Origin: Pseudoprimorskyibacter insulae
GTDB taxonomy: Bacteria; Pseudomonadota; Alphaproteobacteria; Rhodobacterales; Rhodobacteraceae
Direction: 5' to 3'
NCBI RefSeq assembly: GCF_900302505.1
Contig: NZ_OMOJ01000001.1
Location: 682,001 to 746,000 of the forward strand
Length of the DNA stretch: 64,000 nucleotides
Part shown: positions 9,516 to 18,601 of the stretch, in pieces
How the letters are laid out: every line of letters starts with the position of its first letter
Position numbering within the stretch: position 1 is the first letter of the stretch
Made by a program: the position numbers and the translations under genes
Notes under the pieces: generated by a model
Told to the model about the DNA's origin: nothing
Database searches by the model: none
Seen by the model: only the letters and a program-made list of their open reading frames with translations

Positions 9516-10622
9516 ATGACGGCCTTGGCTGACCTGCATGCACGCTATGCCGCGCGGCATTGCTGCCGGGCTGGTGGCGTCGGGCTGATCACGCCAATTG
9601 CCCCGATTGAACTGGTGCTGGCTGCTGGTCTGCGTCCCGTGCGGCTTTATGGGCAAACGGACCGCATGCCGACATTGGCCGACCGGTACATGGAGGCGGA
9701 AATGGATGGCGAGGTTCGGTCGCTGTTCGATCAATTCTTGCAGGGGCGGTTTGCCGGTCTTGATCTGGCGCTATTGCCCCACGCGTCAGAACAGCATCTG
9801 CATCTGAAATACTATCTGGATGAGGCGCAGCGCTGGGAGCCGGAGCTTGATATGCCGCCCGTTGCCTTGGTCGATCTGCTGCAAACCCCGGCTTGGGCCA
9901 CGTCGCGCTATGACCGCGACCGGATTGACAATTTGGCGCAGCGGCTTGGGACGCTTGGCCAGCCGATTACCGCGCAGGGTTTGGCGCAGGCGATTGCGCA
10001 GGTGAACGCGATGCGGTTGGCGCTTCGGCGGGTGGTCGCGCTGCGCAGCGCCGGGCGGATCACGGCCGCCGATGCGCACCGGTTTGCCGCTTTGTTCGGC
10101 GCGGTCTCAGCCTCGGACTATGCCGATTTGGCGGGGCGGCTCGCGGATCAATCCATCGTGCAAACGGCGGGCTTGCGCGTCGTGCTGTCTGGATCCATGC
10201 GCGACGATACAAGGGTTTATCAGGCGCTGGATGATGCCGGGGCGGTTCTGGCGGTCGATGATCATGTTGCGGCGGATCGCTTGGGTGGGCCATTGGTTGA
10301 ACCCGAGACGGACCCGTTTGAGGCCGTGACAGAATACTACCAATTGCATGCGCCATCGGTGCGCCAAACCCCGCAGCGCCCGTTGGACGAGGCGTTCGTC
10401 CAGCGCTGCCAAGACGCAGGGGCGCAGGTTCACATCTGTGTGCTTGAGGATGTGGACGACACGTTGGGGTGGGATTGGCCGCGGCGGCGCGATCTGCTGC
10501 AAGCCGCTGGTATCCCGTCGGTTTTGCTGACGGGCCGGGGGTATTTTGACCCCGATGACGGGGCTTTGAAGGCCACAATCGCGCAGGCAATCGCATTGGC
10601 GCAGGAGGCCGCGCATGTCTGA
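9516..10622 (+). CDS. 2-hydroxyacyl-CoA dehydratase-like protein (HGD-D family), smaller subunit
   Basis: This 368-residue protein has the D-component fold of 2-hydroxyglutaryl/benzoyl-CoA type enzymes: an N-terminal segment GLITPIAPIELVLAAGLRPVRLYG equivalent to the family's opening domain, and a C-terminal half ending GIPSVLLTGRGYFD. It overlaps the next, related gene by 8 bp, so the two probably form a heterodimer. In canonical members a Cys-Asp ligand to the [4Fe-4S] cluster follows the first domain; here the equivalent region reads LLPHASEQHLHLKYYL, with no Cys. No activator ATPase (HgdC/BadF type) is seen nearby. Function may therefore differ from radical dehydration; start codon is ATG 9516. 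Confidence 0.75.
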   Translation: MTALADLHARYAARHCCRAGGVGLITPIAPIELVLAAGLRPVRLYGQTDRMPTLADRYMEAEMDGEVRSLFDQFLQGRFAGLDLALLPHASEQHLHLKYYLDEAQRWEPELDMPPVALVDLLQTPAWATSRYDRDRIDNLAQRLGTLGQPITAQGLAQAIAQVNAMRLALRRVVALRSAGRITAADAHRFAALFGAVSASDYADLAGRLADQSIVQTAGLRVVLSGSMRDDTRVYQALDDAGAVLAVDDHVAADRLGGPLVEPETDPFEAVTEYYQLHAPSVRQTPQRPLDEAFVQRCQDAGAQVHICVLEDVDDTLGWDWPRRRDLLQAAGIPSVLLTGRGYFDPDDGALKATIAQAIALAQEAAHV

Positions 10623-11889
10623 TCTGCCGCCTCTGTCCGTCACCGCGTTGGCCCGTGAAAACCAAAAGCAGTGGTTTCAGGAATTCCGCGCCCGGGTTTT
10701 GCAAGCGGGTGAGCCCTATGCCATCGCCGCCGCCGTCGCCCCGCATGAGGTGTTTCATGCGATGGATGTGCCGGTGGTGCCGATCCCGTGGTATTCGGCG
10801 GTCATCAGTGCCAAGCAGCTTTCGCCCTATTACTTTTCCTTGATGGAAAACATGGGCTTCCACGACGGTCTGCCGCGCTACAGCACTTTGCCCTACATCA
10901 GCACCTTGGACAACGATCCGGCCCGCGCGCCATATGGCGGGCTGCCGAAACCTGCGCTGATCCTCGAACGACTGCGGTCCGACTATGTGCAGCGCGTGGG
11001 CGAGCTTTGGGCCGAGGCGTTTGACTGCCCGTTGGTTCTGATGGATGCGCCCGGCCAGACCGAGTTACGCCCCGGATGGCCCGAGGCCGCGCAGCACGGG
11101 TGGGAGGCGCTGTATGAGCCGCACCGGCTGGATTTTCAGGTCGAGCAGCTAAAGGCGCTGATCCACACCGCCGAACAGGCGACCGGCAAACCGTTTCGCC
11201 AGTCCCGGTTGGAACGGGACATGGCCAATATCAACCGCTTGGGCGAGGTGATCGCTGAAGCGCGTGATCTGATCGCCTCGGCGCCGCTCTGCCCTGTGCC
11301 CTTGGCGGAACAACTGACCAATGTCATGGCCTGCACATGGCAGCGCGGCAGCCAATGGGCAATTGACCATGCCAATGCCTACCGCGATGAAATCGCCGAT
11401 AGGGTTGCTGCGGGGCAGGGCATCTGCACGGGCGAAAAGCGCCGTTTGTTGTGGCTTAACAACGGGTTGTGGTTCAACACGGCCTTCTACCGCTATTTCG
11501 AACAATCGCATGACACGGTGTTTGTCTGGTCGATGTATTCGGATTTTCTGAGCGACGGGTATCGCAAATATTACGACAGTGATCCCCTTCGCGCCTTGGC
11601 TGCGCGGCATATTTCCATGAGCGAACAGCTGCATCAGCCGCCATGGATGGCCGAATGGATTTTGAAGCAAGCGCGGGATTTCCGTGCAGATGGGGCGGTG
11701 ATGTTGACGCCGGTCAATGACCGGATGGCATCGCTTGGGACAAGATTGTGCAAACTGGCGTTGGAACACGCGGGCTTGCCAGTGCTTGAGATCCGCGCGA
11801 ATGCTGTTGACGCCCGGACTTGGGACGATGAGACCAACCGGGCACGCGTGGCACAATTCATCGAGGAACGCGTCACAAGCGCACGTTGA
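10615..11889 (+). CDS. 2-hydroxyacyl-CoA dehydratase-like protein (HGD-D family), larger subunit
   Basis: A 424-residue HGD-D family protein, start ATG 10615 inside the end of its partner. Family-like features are the opening APHEVFHAMDVPVVPI segment, a Trp-Ala-Glu...Cys-Pro-Leu-Val-Leu-Met-Asp-Ala-Pro-Gly stretch near residue 143, and a C-terminal GLPVLEIRANAVDARTW...RVAQFIEER that matches the usual end of the family. At the sites where canonical subunits carry cluster-binding Cys-Asp, this protein reads Arg-Ser-Asp and Pro-Val-Asn-Asp. It presumably works with the preceding subunit and the CoA-transferase encoded divergently. An intact oxygen-sensitive radical mechanism is doubtful. Confidence 0.75.
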   Translation: MSDLPPLSVTALARENQKQWFQEFRARVLQAGEPYAIAAAVAPHEVFHAMDVPVVPIPWYSAVISAKQLSPYYFSLMENMGFHDGLPRYSTLPYISTLDNDPARAPYGGLPKPALILERLRSDYVQRVGELWAEAFDCPLVLMDAPGQTELRPGWPEAAQHGWEALYEPHRLDFQVEQLKALIHTAEQATGKPFRQSRLERDMANINRLGEVIAEARDLIASAPLCPVPLAEQLTNVMACTWQRGSQWAIDHANAYRDEIADRVAAGQGICTGEKRRLLWLNNGLWFNTAFYRYFEQSHDTVFVWSMYSDFLSDGYRKYYDSDPLRALAARHISMSEQLHQPPWMAEWILKQARDFRADGAVMLTPVNDRMASLGTRLCKLALEHAGLPVLEIRANAVDARTWDDETNRARVAQFIEERVTSAR

Positions 11890-11972
11890 CCTTCGAGTGA
11901 TACGCTAATATATCAGTTCGCAACTTGCTGCGGCAGGCCTGTTCGGCTGCGGCGTACTAAGGGGGCAGATCT

Positions 11973-12776
11973 TTGCAACGACTGCTTATCACCGGCGCGG
12001 CCGGGTTTCTTGGCAATATGATGCGCCAGCGCCTTGCGCATCTGGCACCGATCCTGCGGCTTTCGGATGTGGCCGATCTTGGCGCCGCCGCCGCGAATGA
12101 GGAATTGGTCCAGTGCAATCTGGATGATGCCGCCGCCGTTGATGATTTGGTGGCTGGTTGCGATGCCATCGTGCATCTGGGCGGCCGGTCGATCGAAGAC
12201 AAATGGAGCGTTATTCGCCAATCCAACATCGAAGGCGTCGTGAACCTTTATGAGGCGGCGCGCAAACACGGCATGCCGCGCATCATCTTTGCCAGCTCCA
12301 ACCACGCGATTGGCTATCACAAACAGACCGAGCGGCTGGATGCCTCGGCCACGACACGTCCTGACGGGTTATACGGCGTGTCCAAGGTCTTTGGCGAATC
12401 CATGGCCAGTATGTATTACGACAAATTCGGCCAGCAGACGGCCATTGTGCGCATCGGATCTTGCCTTGATGCGCCGGTTACGCATCGGATGTTGGCCACG
12501 TGGTTCAGCCCCGATGATTTCGTGTCCTTGATCGAACGGGCCTTTACCGTGCCGCATTTGGGTTGCCCGATCATCTATGGCGCGTCTGACAACAGCACGT
12601 CTTGGTGGGACAATTCCCAAACCGCCTATCTGGGCTGGCAGCCCAAGGACAATTCGGACAAGTTCCGCGACCACCTGATGAAAACGGTGCCGCAACCCGC
12701 CCCTGACGCCCCTGATGTCATCTATCAAGGCGGTGTGTTTACCGCCGATGGCATCCATCCCGAAGACGAAGATTGA
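11973..12776 (+). CDS. udh: Uronate dehydrogenase, NAD-dependent
   Basis: A 267-residue extended short-chain dehydrogenase closely resembling Agrobacterium uronate dehydrogenase: Rossmann motif TGAAGFLG at residues 7-14, the HLGG segment, ASSNHAIGYH, the active-site Tyr/Lys in DGLYGVSKVFGE, and WWDNS...YLGW near the C-terminus. It oxidises D-galacturonate or D-glucuronate to the aldarolactone in the cytoplasm. The start is TTG 11973 after an AAGGGGG ribosome binding site; no ATG lies at that end. The next gene, 18 bp downstream, encodes the dehydratase acting later in the same oxidative route. The lactone isomerase/lactonase and galactarate dehydratase are not in this window. Confidence 0.92.
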   Translation: MQRLLITGAAGFLGNMMRQRLAHLAPILRLSDVADLGAAAANEELVQCNLDDAAAVDDLVAGCDAIVHLGGRSIEDKWSVIRQSNIEGVVNLYEAARKHGMPRIIFASSNHAIGYHKQTERLDASATTRPDGLYGVSKVFGESMASMYYDKFGQQTAIVRIGSCLDAPVTHRMLATWFSPDDFVSLIERAFTVPHLGCPIIYGASDNSTSWWDNSQTAYLGWQPKDNSDKFRDHLMKTVPQPAPDAPDVIYQGGVFTADGIHPEDED

Positions 12777-12794
12777 TTTACGAAAGGCCCTGCC

Positions 12795-13700
12795 ATGATT
12801 GCCCCCAACGACCTACGCGATGTCATCCGCTCTGGTCTGCTGTCTTTTCCGGTAACGCCCTTCACGGCGAACGATGCCGTGAACACCAAGGCGTTTGCGG
12901 ATCACTTGGAATGGCTGTCGCCGCATAAAATTGCGGGTCTGATCGTGGCAGGCGGCACGGGCGAGATGTTCTCGCTCTCGCCCGAAGAAATCGTCGAAGT
13001 AGTGCGCACCGCCCGCGCGGTCCAGCCGGGCCAGCCGGTGATTGCCGGTTGCGGCTATGGCACGCGCATGGCCTGCGATCTGGCAAAGGCGATCGAGGCG
13101 GCGGGCGGCGACGGTATCCTGCTTTTGCCGCATTACCTGATCGGCGCGCCGCAAGATGGGATTGAGGCGCATATCCGCGCGGTCTGCAACTCTACCAATA
13201 TGGGCGTGATCGTCTACAACCGGGGTCAATCGGTCTGTTCGGCGGCGACGTTGGAACGTCTGGTCGCCGATTGCCCGAACCTGATCGGCTTTAAGGATGG
13301 CACGGGCGATATCGATACGGTCAAGCGCATCACCGTGACCCTTGGCGACCGTCTGGCCTATATCGGCGGGATGCCCACCCATGAGCTGTTCGCCCAAGCC
13401 TTCCGCGGCGCGGGGGTGGATACCTATTCCTCGGCGGTGTTCAACTTTGTTCCCGAAACCGCGCTGGCCTTCCATGCGGCGTTTCAGGCCGGGGATGATG
13501 CCACCTGCCACGCCCTGCTGAAGGAATTCTACTACCCCTTCGCCAAGGTGCGCGACCGCAAGTCGGGTTATGCCGTGTCGGCGATCAAAGCGGGCGTTGC
13601 CCTGCGCGGGTTTGACACCGGGCCAGTGCGGTCCCCTTTGACCGACCTGACCGAGGAAGAACGCGCGATGCTGGCCGAGGTGATCGGCGACCGCAAGTAA
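12795..13700 (+). CDS. kdgD: 5-dehydro-4-deoxyglucarate dehydratase
   Basis: A 301-residue class I aldolase-fold (DHDPS superfamily) enzyme. It converts 5-dehydro-4-deoxy-D-glucarate to 2,5-dioxopentanoate with loss of CO2 and water. Visible features are the substrate-binding GGTGEMFSLSPEE near residue 53, the Tyr of VIVYNRGQ and the Schiff-base Lys in IGFKDGTGD near residue 160. Length and motifs match KdgD rather than N-acetylneuraminate lyase. Co-transcription with udh supports a uronate oxidation pathway leading to 2-oxoglutarate. Confidence 0.9.
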   Translation: MIAPNDLRDVIRSGLLSFPVTPFTANDAVNTKAFADHLEWLSPHKIAGLIVAGGTGEMFSLSPEEIVEVVRTARAVQPGQPVIAGCGYGTRMACDLAKAIEAAGGDGILLLPHYLIGAPQDGIEAHIRAVCNSTNMGVIVYNRGQSVCSAATLERLVADCPNLIGFKDGTGDIDTVKRITVTLGDRLAYIGGMPTHELFAQAFRGAGVDTYSSAVFNFVPETALAFHAAFQAGDDATCHALLKEFYYPFAKVRDRKSGYAVSAIKAGVALRGFDTGPVRSPLTDLTEEERAMLAEVIGDRK

Positions 13701-13703
13701 CCG

Positions 13704-14978
13704 TCAGATCCGGTTTCGAAAGGCGTGGTTCAGTACCGCGCCGGTCTCATAATAAGCGCCGCGCAATCCGGCCATTGGCAGGGAATGCGCGGTGACCTGC
13801 GGAATGGGCAGAGCGGTTTTGTCGCCAATAAGCGATAGGGCCGCCGCCTTGCCAAACACCGTTCCCGGCCCAATGCCGCGCCCCGAATAGCCAAACACGG
13901 CCATAGCTTTCGGCCCAAATTCCAAAATCTTGGGCATATATTCGGCGGTCATCGCGATCCGCCCCGACCAGATCGGCGCAAGCTCGGTCTTGGCCAGTTC
14001 GGGGAACAACGCCCCAAGCTTGCGTTGCAGCCAAGCCCGGTGGACGCCGCCCGCCAGATGTTCTGGGTTGCCCATCGCGCCGACAATCAGCCGCCCCCGC
14101 CCGTCGCGCCGCCAAGACGACATGACCAGCGCGGTATCCCAGCACCCTTCCAGACCGGGCAGAATACTGTCCAGTACGTCAGAGGGCAGGGGCGGGGTGG
14201 CCCCTTGGAAATAATGCACCGGCACCAAGGCCGGGTTGGGCAGGCCCTTGATCGGGACGTTGTAGCCATTGGTCGCCAGTAAGATCGCCTTGGCCCGAAT
14301 GCGCCCCTTGGCCGTTTCCACTACCCAAGCGCTGCCTTTGCGGGCCACTTTGAGGGCGGGGGATTTTTCGTGCAGATGCGCCCCCGCCGCGACGGCGGCA
14401 CGGGCCAGCCCGCGTACATAGGCAAGGGGCTGGATCGTACCGGCGCGCGGGTCGAACAGCGCGCCGTGAACCGATTGGCTGCCAACGCGCAAAACTGCCT
14501 CGTCCCGGTTCAGCAATTCCACCGGCGCACCCCGGCGCTGCAGTTGGTCGTACCGCTTGCGCAGGTCCGACATGGCGCCCGGCGCATGCCCGCAATGAAG
14601 CGTGCCAGAGCGGACCGCCTCGCATTCGATCTGATGCGACTCAATCAGCGAAAAGACCAGATCCGGCGCTTGCGACAGGACCGAGACCAGATGCGCCCCT
14701 GCCTCTTGTCCAACACGCGCCTCAATATCATCGGGCGGCAGCCACAGCCCGGCATTGCACAGCCCGACATTGCGGCCAGACCCGCCATGGCCAATAGTCT
14801 GGCCCTCAAGCACATAGACAGAAGCCCCGTACTCAGCCGCATGAAGCGCCGCCGAACACCCGGTGTACCCGCCGCCAATAATCACCAGATCAGCCGCCGC
14901 ATCACCTGCGAACACAGGTGCGGTAAACCGTTCCAGGCAGCTGACCTGCCAAAGCGAGTCTGGTCGAGCGTGGGTCAT
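13704..14978 (-). CDS. FAD-dependent oxidoreductase (DAO/PuuB-like)
   Basis: A 424-residue glycine/D-amino-acid-oxidase family flavoprotein. The FAD-binding dinucleotide motif DLVIIGGGYTGCSAALHAAE is at residues 30-49, and the C-terminal FGYSGRGIGPGTVFGK segment is typical of the family's second FAD contact. Related enzymes oxidise secondary or primary amines such as gamma-glutamylputrescine or N-methyl amino acids. Its stop lies 3 bp from the convergent kdgD stop. It may be co-transcribed with the small kinase gene 69 bp upstream. The substrate cannot be assigned. Confidence 0.85.
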   Translation of the reverse strand: MTHARPDSLWQVSCLERFTAPVFAGDAAADLVIIGGGYTGCSAALHAAEYGASVYVLEGQTIGHGGSGRNVGLCNAGLWLPPDDIEARVGQEAGAHLVSVLSQAPDLVFSLIESHQIECEAVRSGTLHCGHAPGAMSDLRKRYDQLQRRGAPVELLNRDEAVLRVGSQSVHGALFDPRAGTIQPLAYVRGLARAAVAAGAHLHEKSPALKVARKGSAWVVETAKGRIRAKAILLATNGYNVPIKGLPNPALVPVHYFQGATPPLPSDVLDSILPGLEGCWDTALVMSSWRRDGRGRLIVGAMGNPEHLAGGVHRAWLQRKLGALFPELAKTELAPIWSGRIAMTAEYMPKILEFGPKAMAVFGYSGRGIGPGTVFGKAAALSLIGDKTALPIPQVTAHSLPMAGLRGAYYETGAVLNHAFRNRI

Positions 14979-15047
14979 CGTACTTCGCAGTTCAATGCCC
15001 GCAGTGGCGCACAGATTCGTCGCCGGATCAATGGGATTGTGCGGGAG

Positions 15048-15557
15048 CTAGGGTTTGGCCCCGTCGGTGGCCTGATGGTGCACGATGTGAAACCCTTCCT
15101 CTGGTCTGGGCGGTTCAAAATAGGCCGAGATGCGATGGAACTGTTCTTCGGTGACGGAAAACGGATGATCGTCGCCCGCGTTCCGCGCATGCATGCGGGC
15201 GATGCAGATCTTGTCCGGCGGGGTTAAAAGGTGCAACTCGTGGTGGGCACCGCTGGCCCTTAGGATGTCGCGCATCCAAACGCGCGTCTCAGAGGTGTTC
15301 GCCGGAAAGTCCAGGACGACCGAAACCCCTGCCTTCAGCAAGGCGGTCACATGCGGGGCCATGGCAGACTGCAGCGCCGCGCTAAAGCGCACGTAATCGC
15401 GCAAGCTTTGCATCTGGTCGCCGTAGAGTTTCGACAGCCAGTCATCCTCAGAGATCAGAACGGTCTGGTCGGCATCGGCAAGCTTTGCCGCCAGCGTTGA
15501 TTTGCCAGCAGCGACTTTGCCGCACAAAAGGTGCAGCGTCGGGGTGTTTGGGGGCAT
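15048..15557 (-). CDS. Small P-loop kinase (AAA/zeta-like)
   Basis: A 169-residue protein with Walker A CGKVAAGKST at residues 12-21, an Asp-rich ISEDDWLSKLYG segment in the place of the substrate-binding Asp of kinases of this type, and a VVLDFPAN Walker-B-like strand. Proteins of this family phosphorylate small molecules or are uncharacterised. No antitoxin gene accompanies it, so a toxin role is not supported. Start ATG 15557. Confidence 0.7.
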   Translation of the reverse strand: MPPNTPTLHLLCGKVAAGKSTLAAKLADADQTVLISEDDWLSKLYGDQMQSLRDYVRFSAALQSAMAPHVTALLKAGVSVVLDFPANTSETRVWMRDILRASGAHHELHLLTPPDKICIARMHARNAGDDHPFSVTEEQFHRISAYFEPPRPEEGFHIVHHQATDGAKP

Positions 15558-15818
15558 GAAAAGCTCATTTATTTGCGCAAGTTGCGCGGAAAACGTCAGA
15601 CAACAATCATCCGGCCCGGCGGTTCAGGCCGGGACGATAATTCGCGTAGCGCAAGGTGTCTGACAGAAATGAGTCATAACCGGAATGTGGTGGTGCGGCA
15701 GGATCAAGTCAACGGCCATCGGCAATCTGCCGGGCGAGCAGGAAAATGACAGCGGGCATCACAAAGGCGCACATCATACCTGATGACAGGGACAAAATCG
15801 TTCGCATTTGGGGGAAAG

Positions 15819-15893
15819 TGGCAGCCCGTAGGGGAATCGAACCCCTCTTTCCAGGTTGAAAACCTGGCGTCCTAACCGATAGACGAACGGGCC
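15819..15893 (-). tRNA. tRNA-Glu (UUC)
   Basis: The reverse strand folds as a 75-nt tRNA with encoded CCA: acceptor stem GGCCCGT pairing with ACGGGCT (one G-U), a CCAGG/CCTGG anticodon stem with loop TTTTCAA giving anticodon TTC, and T-loop GGTTCGATTCC. The anticodon reads GAA and GAG by wobble. The flanking spaces 15558-15818 and 15894-16100 contain no supported gene; small frames crossing the tRNA are spurious. Confidence 0.96.
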
Positions 15894-16100
15894 ACTCTGT
15901 GCTTCGCTGCGGTGTGTTGTGCGCCGCTGCTTGGCGTGAGGCGGTGTTTATGCAAAGCCGCTTTCGGGCGCAAGCGGAAAATTCAAAAAAAATCACAAAC
16001 CCGAAGAAATTTTTGTTTTCAGTGGTTTGCGGGGTGTGGTGGCAGGGCCGGGTCGGTTTGGGGCAGCAAAAGCTGCGAATCCCGGTGCTGTTCTTTGGGG

Positions 16101-16730
16101 TTAGTCGGGTGTTGCCGCCTCAGCCAAGGGGGCGGGGGCCAGATGCGCGGTTAGAAATGCCCGCGCGGCGGCCCTGTCTTGCCGCGCCAGCGCCAAGGCA
16201 ATGCGGTGATGGGCTTGGTCGGCAGTGACACCCTGCGCCGTGCGATAGGGACGCAGGCGCAGAAGCAAGGGTCGAAGGCGGCAGGTCAGTTCAGGCGCTT
16301 GCGCCAAATCGCATAGGCGTAAATGAAAGGCTTCATCCCCGCGCACATCCGCCGGACAGGGATCGTTGTGTTCCAGCCACGCAACGAACTGCGCGATTTG
16401 GTGCGGTGGCGCGGTATGGAGCGTTAAGTCCAGCGCGACCAGTTCGATCGCCTGTCGAATGCGGGCCAGTGGGGTGAACGCCGTTGGATCGTCGGGCAGG
16501 GTTGCAAAACCGCCGGGAATGGCCCGGATCAGCCCTTCGCCTGCCAGCCGGTTCAACGCTTCGCGCAGCGGTGTGCGCGAGGCCCCCAATTGCGCCGCCA
16601 GCCGGTTTTCATTGATCCGGCAATCGGCGGGGATATGCCCGTCGGCGACCAGACCGGCCAGATCGGCATGCAACTGCTGCGCCCGCGTGCGGGTCCGAGC
16701 ATTGGCCGGAGGAGAAGGGAAATCACGCAT
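16101..16730 (-). CDS. GntR family regulator, FCD subfamily
   Basis: A 209-residue regulator: winged helix-turn-helix in residues 15-75 (RINENRLAAQLGASRTPLRE is the family signature), followed by an all-helical FCD effector domain with metal-binding-type His residues. ATG 16730 has AGGACA upstream; an ATG 36 bases earlier is less likely because no ribosome site precedes it. It is divergent from pxpBCA across 111 bp and is the likely regulator of that operon. Confidence 0.85.
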   Translation of the reverse strand: MRDFPSPPANARTRTRAQQLHADLAGLVADGHIPADCRINENRLAAQLGASRTPLREALNRLAGEGLIRAIPGGFATLPDDPTAFTPLARIRQAIELVALDLTLHTAPPHQIAQFVAWLEHNDPCPADVRGDEAFHLRLCDLAQAPELTCRLRPLLLRLRPYRTAQGVTADQAHHRIALALARQDRAAARAFLTAHLAPAPLAEAATPD

Positions 16731-16841
16731 GGCATGTCCTGCTTTGACTGCGGGTAAAATGCGCAAGCGCGGTTAGCAAATCGTGAACATCGCCAGCCAC
16801 CCCCTTTTCCCGGCGGGCAAACTGCTGTTACTCCTTGGCCG

Positions 16842-17588
16842 ATGCAGAGCCTTGCCCAGATATCTGATTTTCCCAGCATCCAGCCGATGGGCGTGGACGG
16901 GATCTTGGTGCGCTTTGCCGGGGCGCTGAATGAGCCGGCCAACCGTGCGGCGCTGGCTTTTCGGGCGGCCGTGGATCGGGCTGGGTGGTCTGAAGTTATT
17001 GAGACCTCGTCGTCGCTGGTGTCGGTCTATGTGCGGTTTGATCCCCATGGCGTGGCGCATACGGCTATGGCCGAGCGGCTGGCTGGTTTGCTTGGGGCAC
17101 AGGATTGGTTCCATGCCGCATTGCCCGGCGGGCGACGTTTGGTAACAATTCCAACTGCTTACGGAAGCACACTTGCCCCGCAACTTGAGGAGGCCGCCAC
17201 CGCCGCCGGTGTGACGCCACAAGAGGCCATCGCGCAAATGTCCGGCACTCAAGTCCGGGTGCAGACAATCGGTTTTGCGCCGGGGCAGCCCTATCTTGGC
17301 GCTTTGCCCGACAATTGGGATATTCCCCGCCAAACGGGCCTGACGCCTCAGGTGCCTGCCGGGGCCTTGGTGGTTGCCCTGCGCCAGTTTGTTCTGTTTT
17401 CCGTCGCCATGCCCACCGGATGGCGACATGTGGGTCAAACCGCCGCGCCGCTCTTCCGGCCCGAGGCTGACGATCCGTTCCTGCTCCGCCCCGGCGATGA
17501 GGTGCGGTTTGACGCCGTCACGCCAGAGGCCTTTGACCAGCTAAAGCGCGACCCGATGGGCGGCGTGACCCTGAGGGGTATCGCATGA
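16842..17588 (+). CDS. pxpB: 5-oxoprolinase subunit PxpB
   Basis: A 248-residue KipI/AHS1-domain protein; diagnostic stretches are VYVRFDP, the FAPGQPYLGALP region near residue 145 and the final RPGDEVRFDAVT. With PxpC and PxpA it forms the ATP-dependent enzyme that opens 5-oxoproline to glutamate, removing a damage product of glutamine and glutamate. It overlaps pxpC by 4 bp. Confidence 0.92.
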   Translation: MQSLAQISDFPSIQPMGVDGILVRFAGALNEPANRAALAFRAAVDRAGWSEVIETSSSLVSVYVRFDPHGVAHTAMAERLAGLLGAQDWFHAALPGGRRLVTIPTAYGSTLAPQLEEAATAAGVTPQEAIAQMSGTQVRVQTIGFAPGQPYLGALPDNWDIPRQTGLTPQVPAGALVVALRQFVLFSVAMPTGWRHVGQTAAPLFRPEADDPFLLRPGDEVRFDAVTPEAFDQLKRDPMGGVTLRGIA

Positions 17589-18592
17589 CATCCCCCGCGC
17601 TTCGAGTTGTGGCCATCGCGCCCGGCGCATCGCTTCAGGATCAGGGGCGGGTCGGCGGTATGGCGCTTGGCGTGTCGCGCAGCGGGGCGGCTGACCTGAT
17701 TGCCCTGCACGAAGGCGCGGCGCTGTTGTCGCAACCGCCGGGCTGCGCCGCGCTTGAAATGCCGGGGGCAGGGGGCCGGTTTGAGGTTCTGCGCGATATC
17801 GTTGTGGCCCTGACCGGCGCGTCGATGCCCGCCACCTGCGACGGGGCGGCGCTGGCGTGGAACGCTTCGCACCACCTGCGCCAAGGTACGGTGTTAGAGA
17901 TCGGCGGCGCGCGGGGCGGCACCTATGGCTACCTGCATATCGGCGCAGGCTTCGACGGCCCGCAAATGCTCGGCTCTCGCAGCCAGCATGTCGCAACCGG
18001 GTTGTTCCCGGCATTGACCGCCGGTGCGGTTTTGTACGCTGGCACACAAACCACCAAGGGTGGCTTGACCCTTGATCCCGCAGACCGCTGGGGCGGGGGC
18101 ACATTACGCATCCTGCCCGGTTTTCAGACAGGGCTGTTCCCACAGGACCAACAAGTCCGCTTTGCCTCCTCCGCCTTTCGCCGCGATGTGCGGGCCAACC
18201 GCATGGGCGTCCGTCTGATTGGCGATGGTGACGGCTTTGGCACTGCGTCGGGCCTCTCGGTCTTGTCCGAAATCGTCGTGCCCGGTGATGTCCAGATCAC
18301 CGGCGACGGCACACCCTTTATCCTTCTGAACGAATGCCAGACCACCGGAGGCTATCCGCGCATCGGCACGGTTCTGCCCTGCGACCTGCCGCGCGTGGCG
18401 CAGGCTCCGGCAGGGGCCATGTTCAGCTTTGCTTTCGTGACTTTGGACGAGGCGGTCTCTCTCGATGCTGCCTACCGCGCCCATCTGGCCGCTTTGCCGC
18501 GCCAGTGCCGGGCGCGCATTCGCGATCCCCATGACATTCCTGACCTATTGTCCTACCAATTGATTGGCGGCGTGACTGCTGGCGACGACTAA
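17585..18592 (+). CDS. pxpC: 5-oxoprolinase subunit PxpC
   Basis: A 335-residue KipA/AHS2 biotin-dependent-carboxylase-like domain protein. Diagnostic stretches are the N-terminal SLQDQGRVGGMALGVSRSGAAD, the YLHIGAGFD strand, the conserved RANRMGVRL and the ECQTTGGYPRIGTV block. The ATG at 17585 overlaps the end of pxpB, which indicates translational coupling. PxpA follows after 9 bp. Confidence 0.92.
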   Translation: MTSPALRVVAIAPGASLQDQGRVGGMALGVSRSGAADLIALHEGAALLSQPPGCAALEMPGAGGRFEVLRDIVVALTGASMPATCDGAALAWNASHHLRQGTVLEIGGARGGTYGYLHIGAGFDGPQMLGSRSQHVATGLFPALTAGAVLYAGTQTTKGGLTLDPADRWGGGTLRILPGFQTGLFPQDQQVRFASSAFRRDVRANRMGVRLIGDGDGFGTASGLSVLSEIVVPGDVQITGDGTPFILLNECQTTGGYPRIGTVLPCDLPRVAQAPAGAMFSFAFVTLDEAVSLDAAYRAHLAALPRQCRARIRDPHDIPDLLSYQLIGGVTAGDD

Positions 18593-18601
18593 GGAGGCCC
18601 C

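Noticed and set aside
15709-15996. Minus-strand frame of 95 codons across tRNA-Glu
   Set aside because: It reads through the tRNA and has low-complexity composition with no ribosome site; the tRNA explains the sequence.
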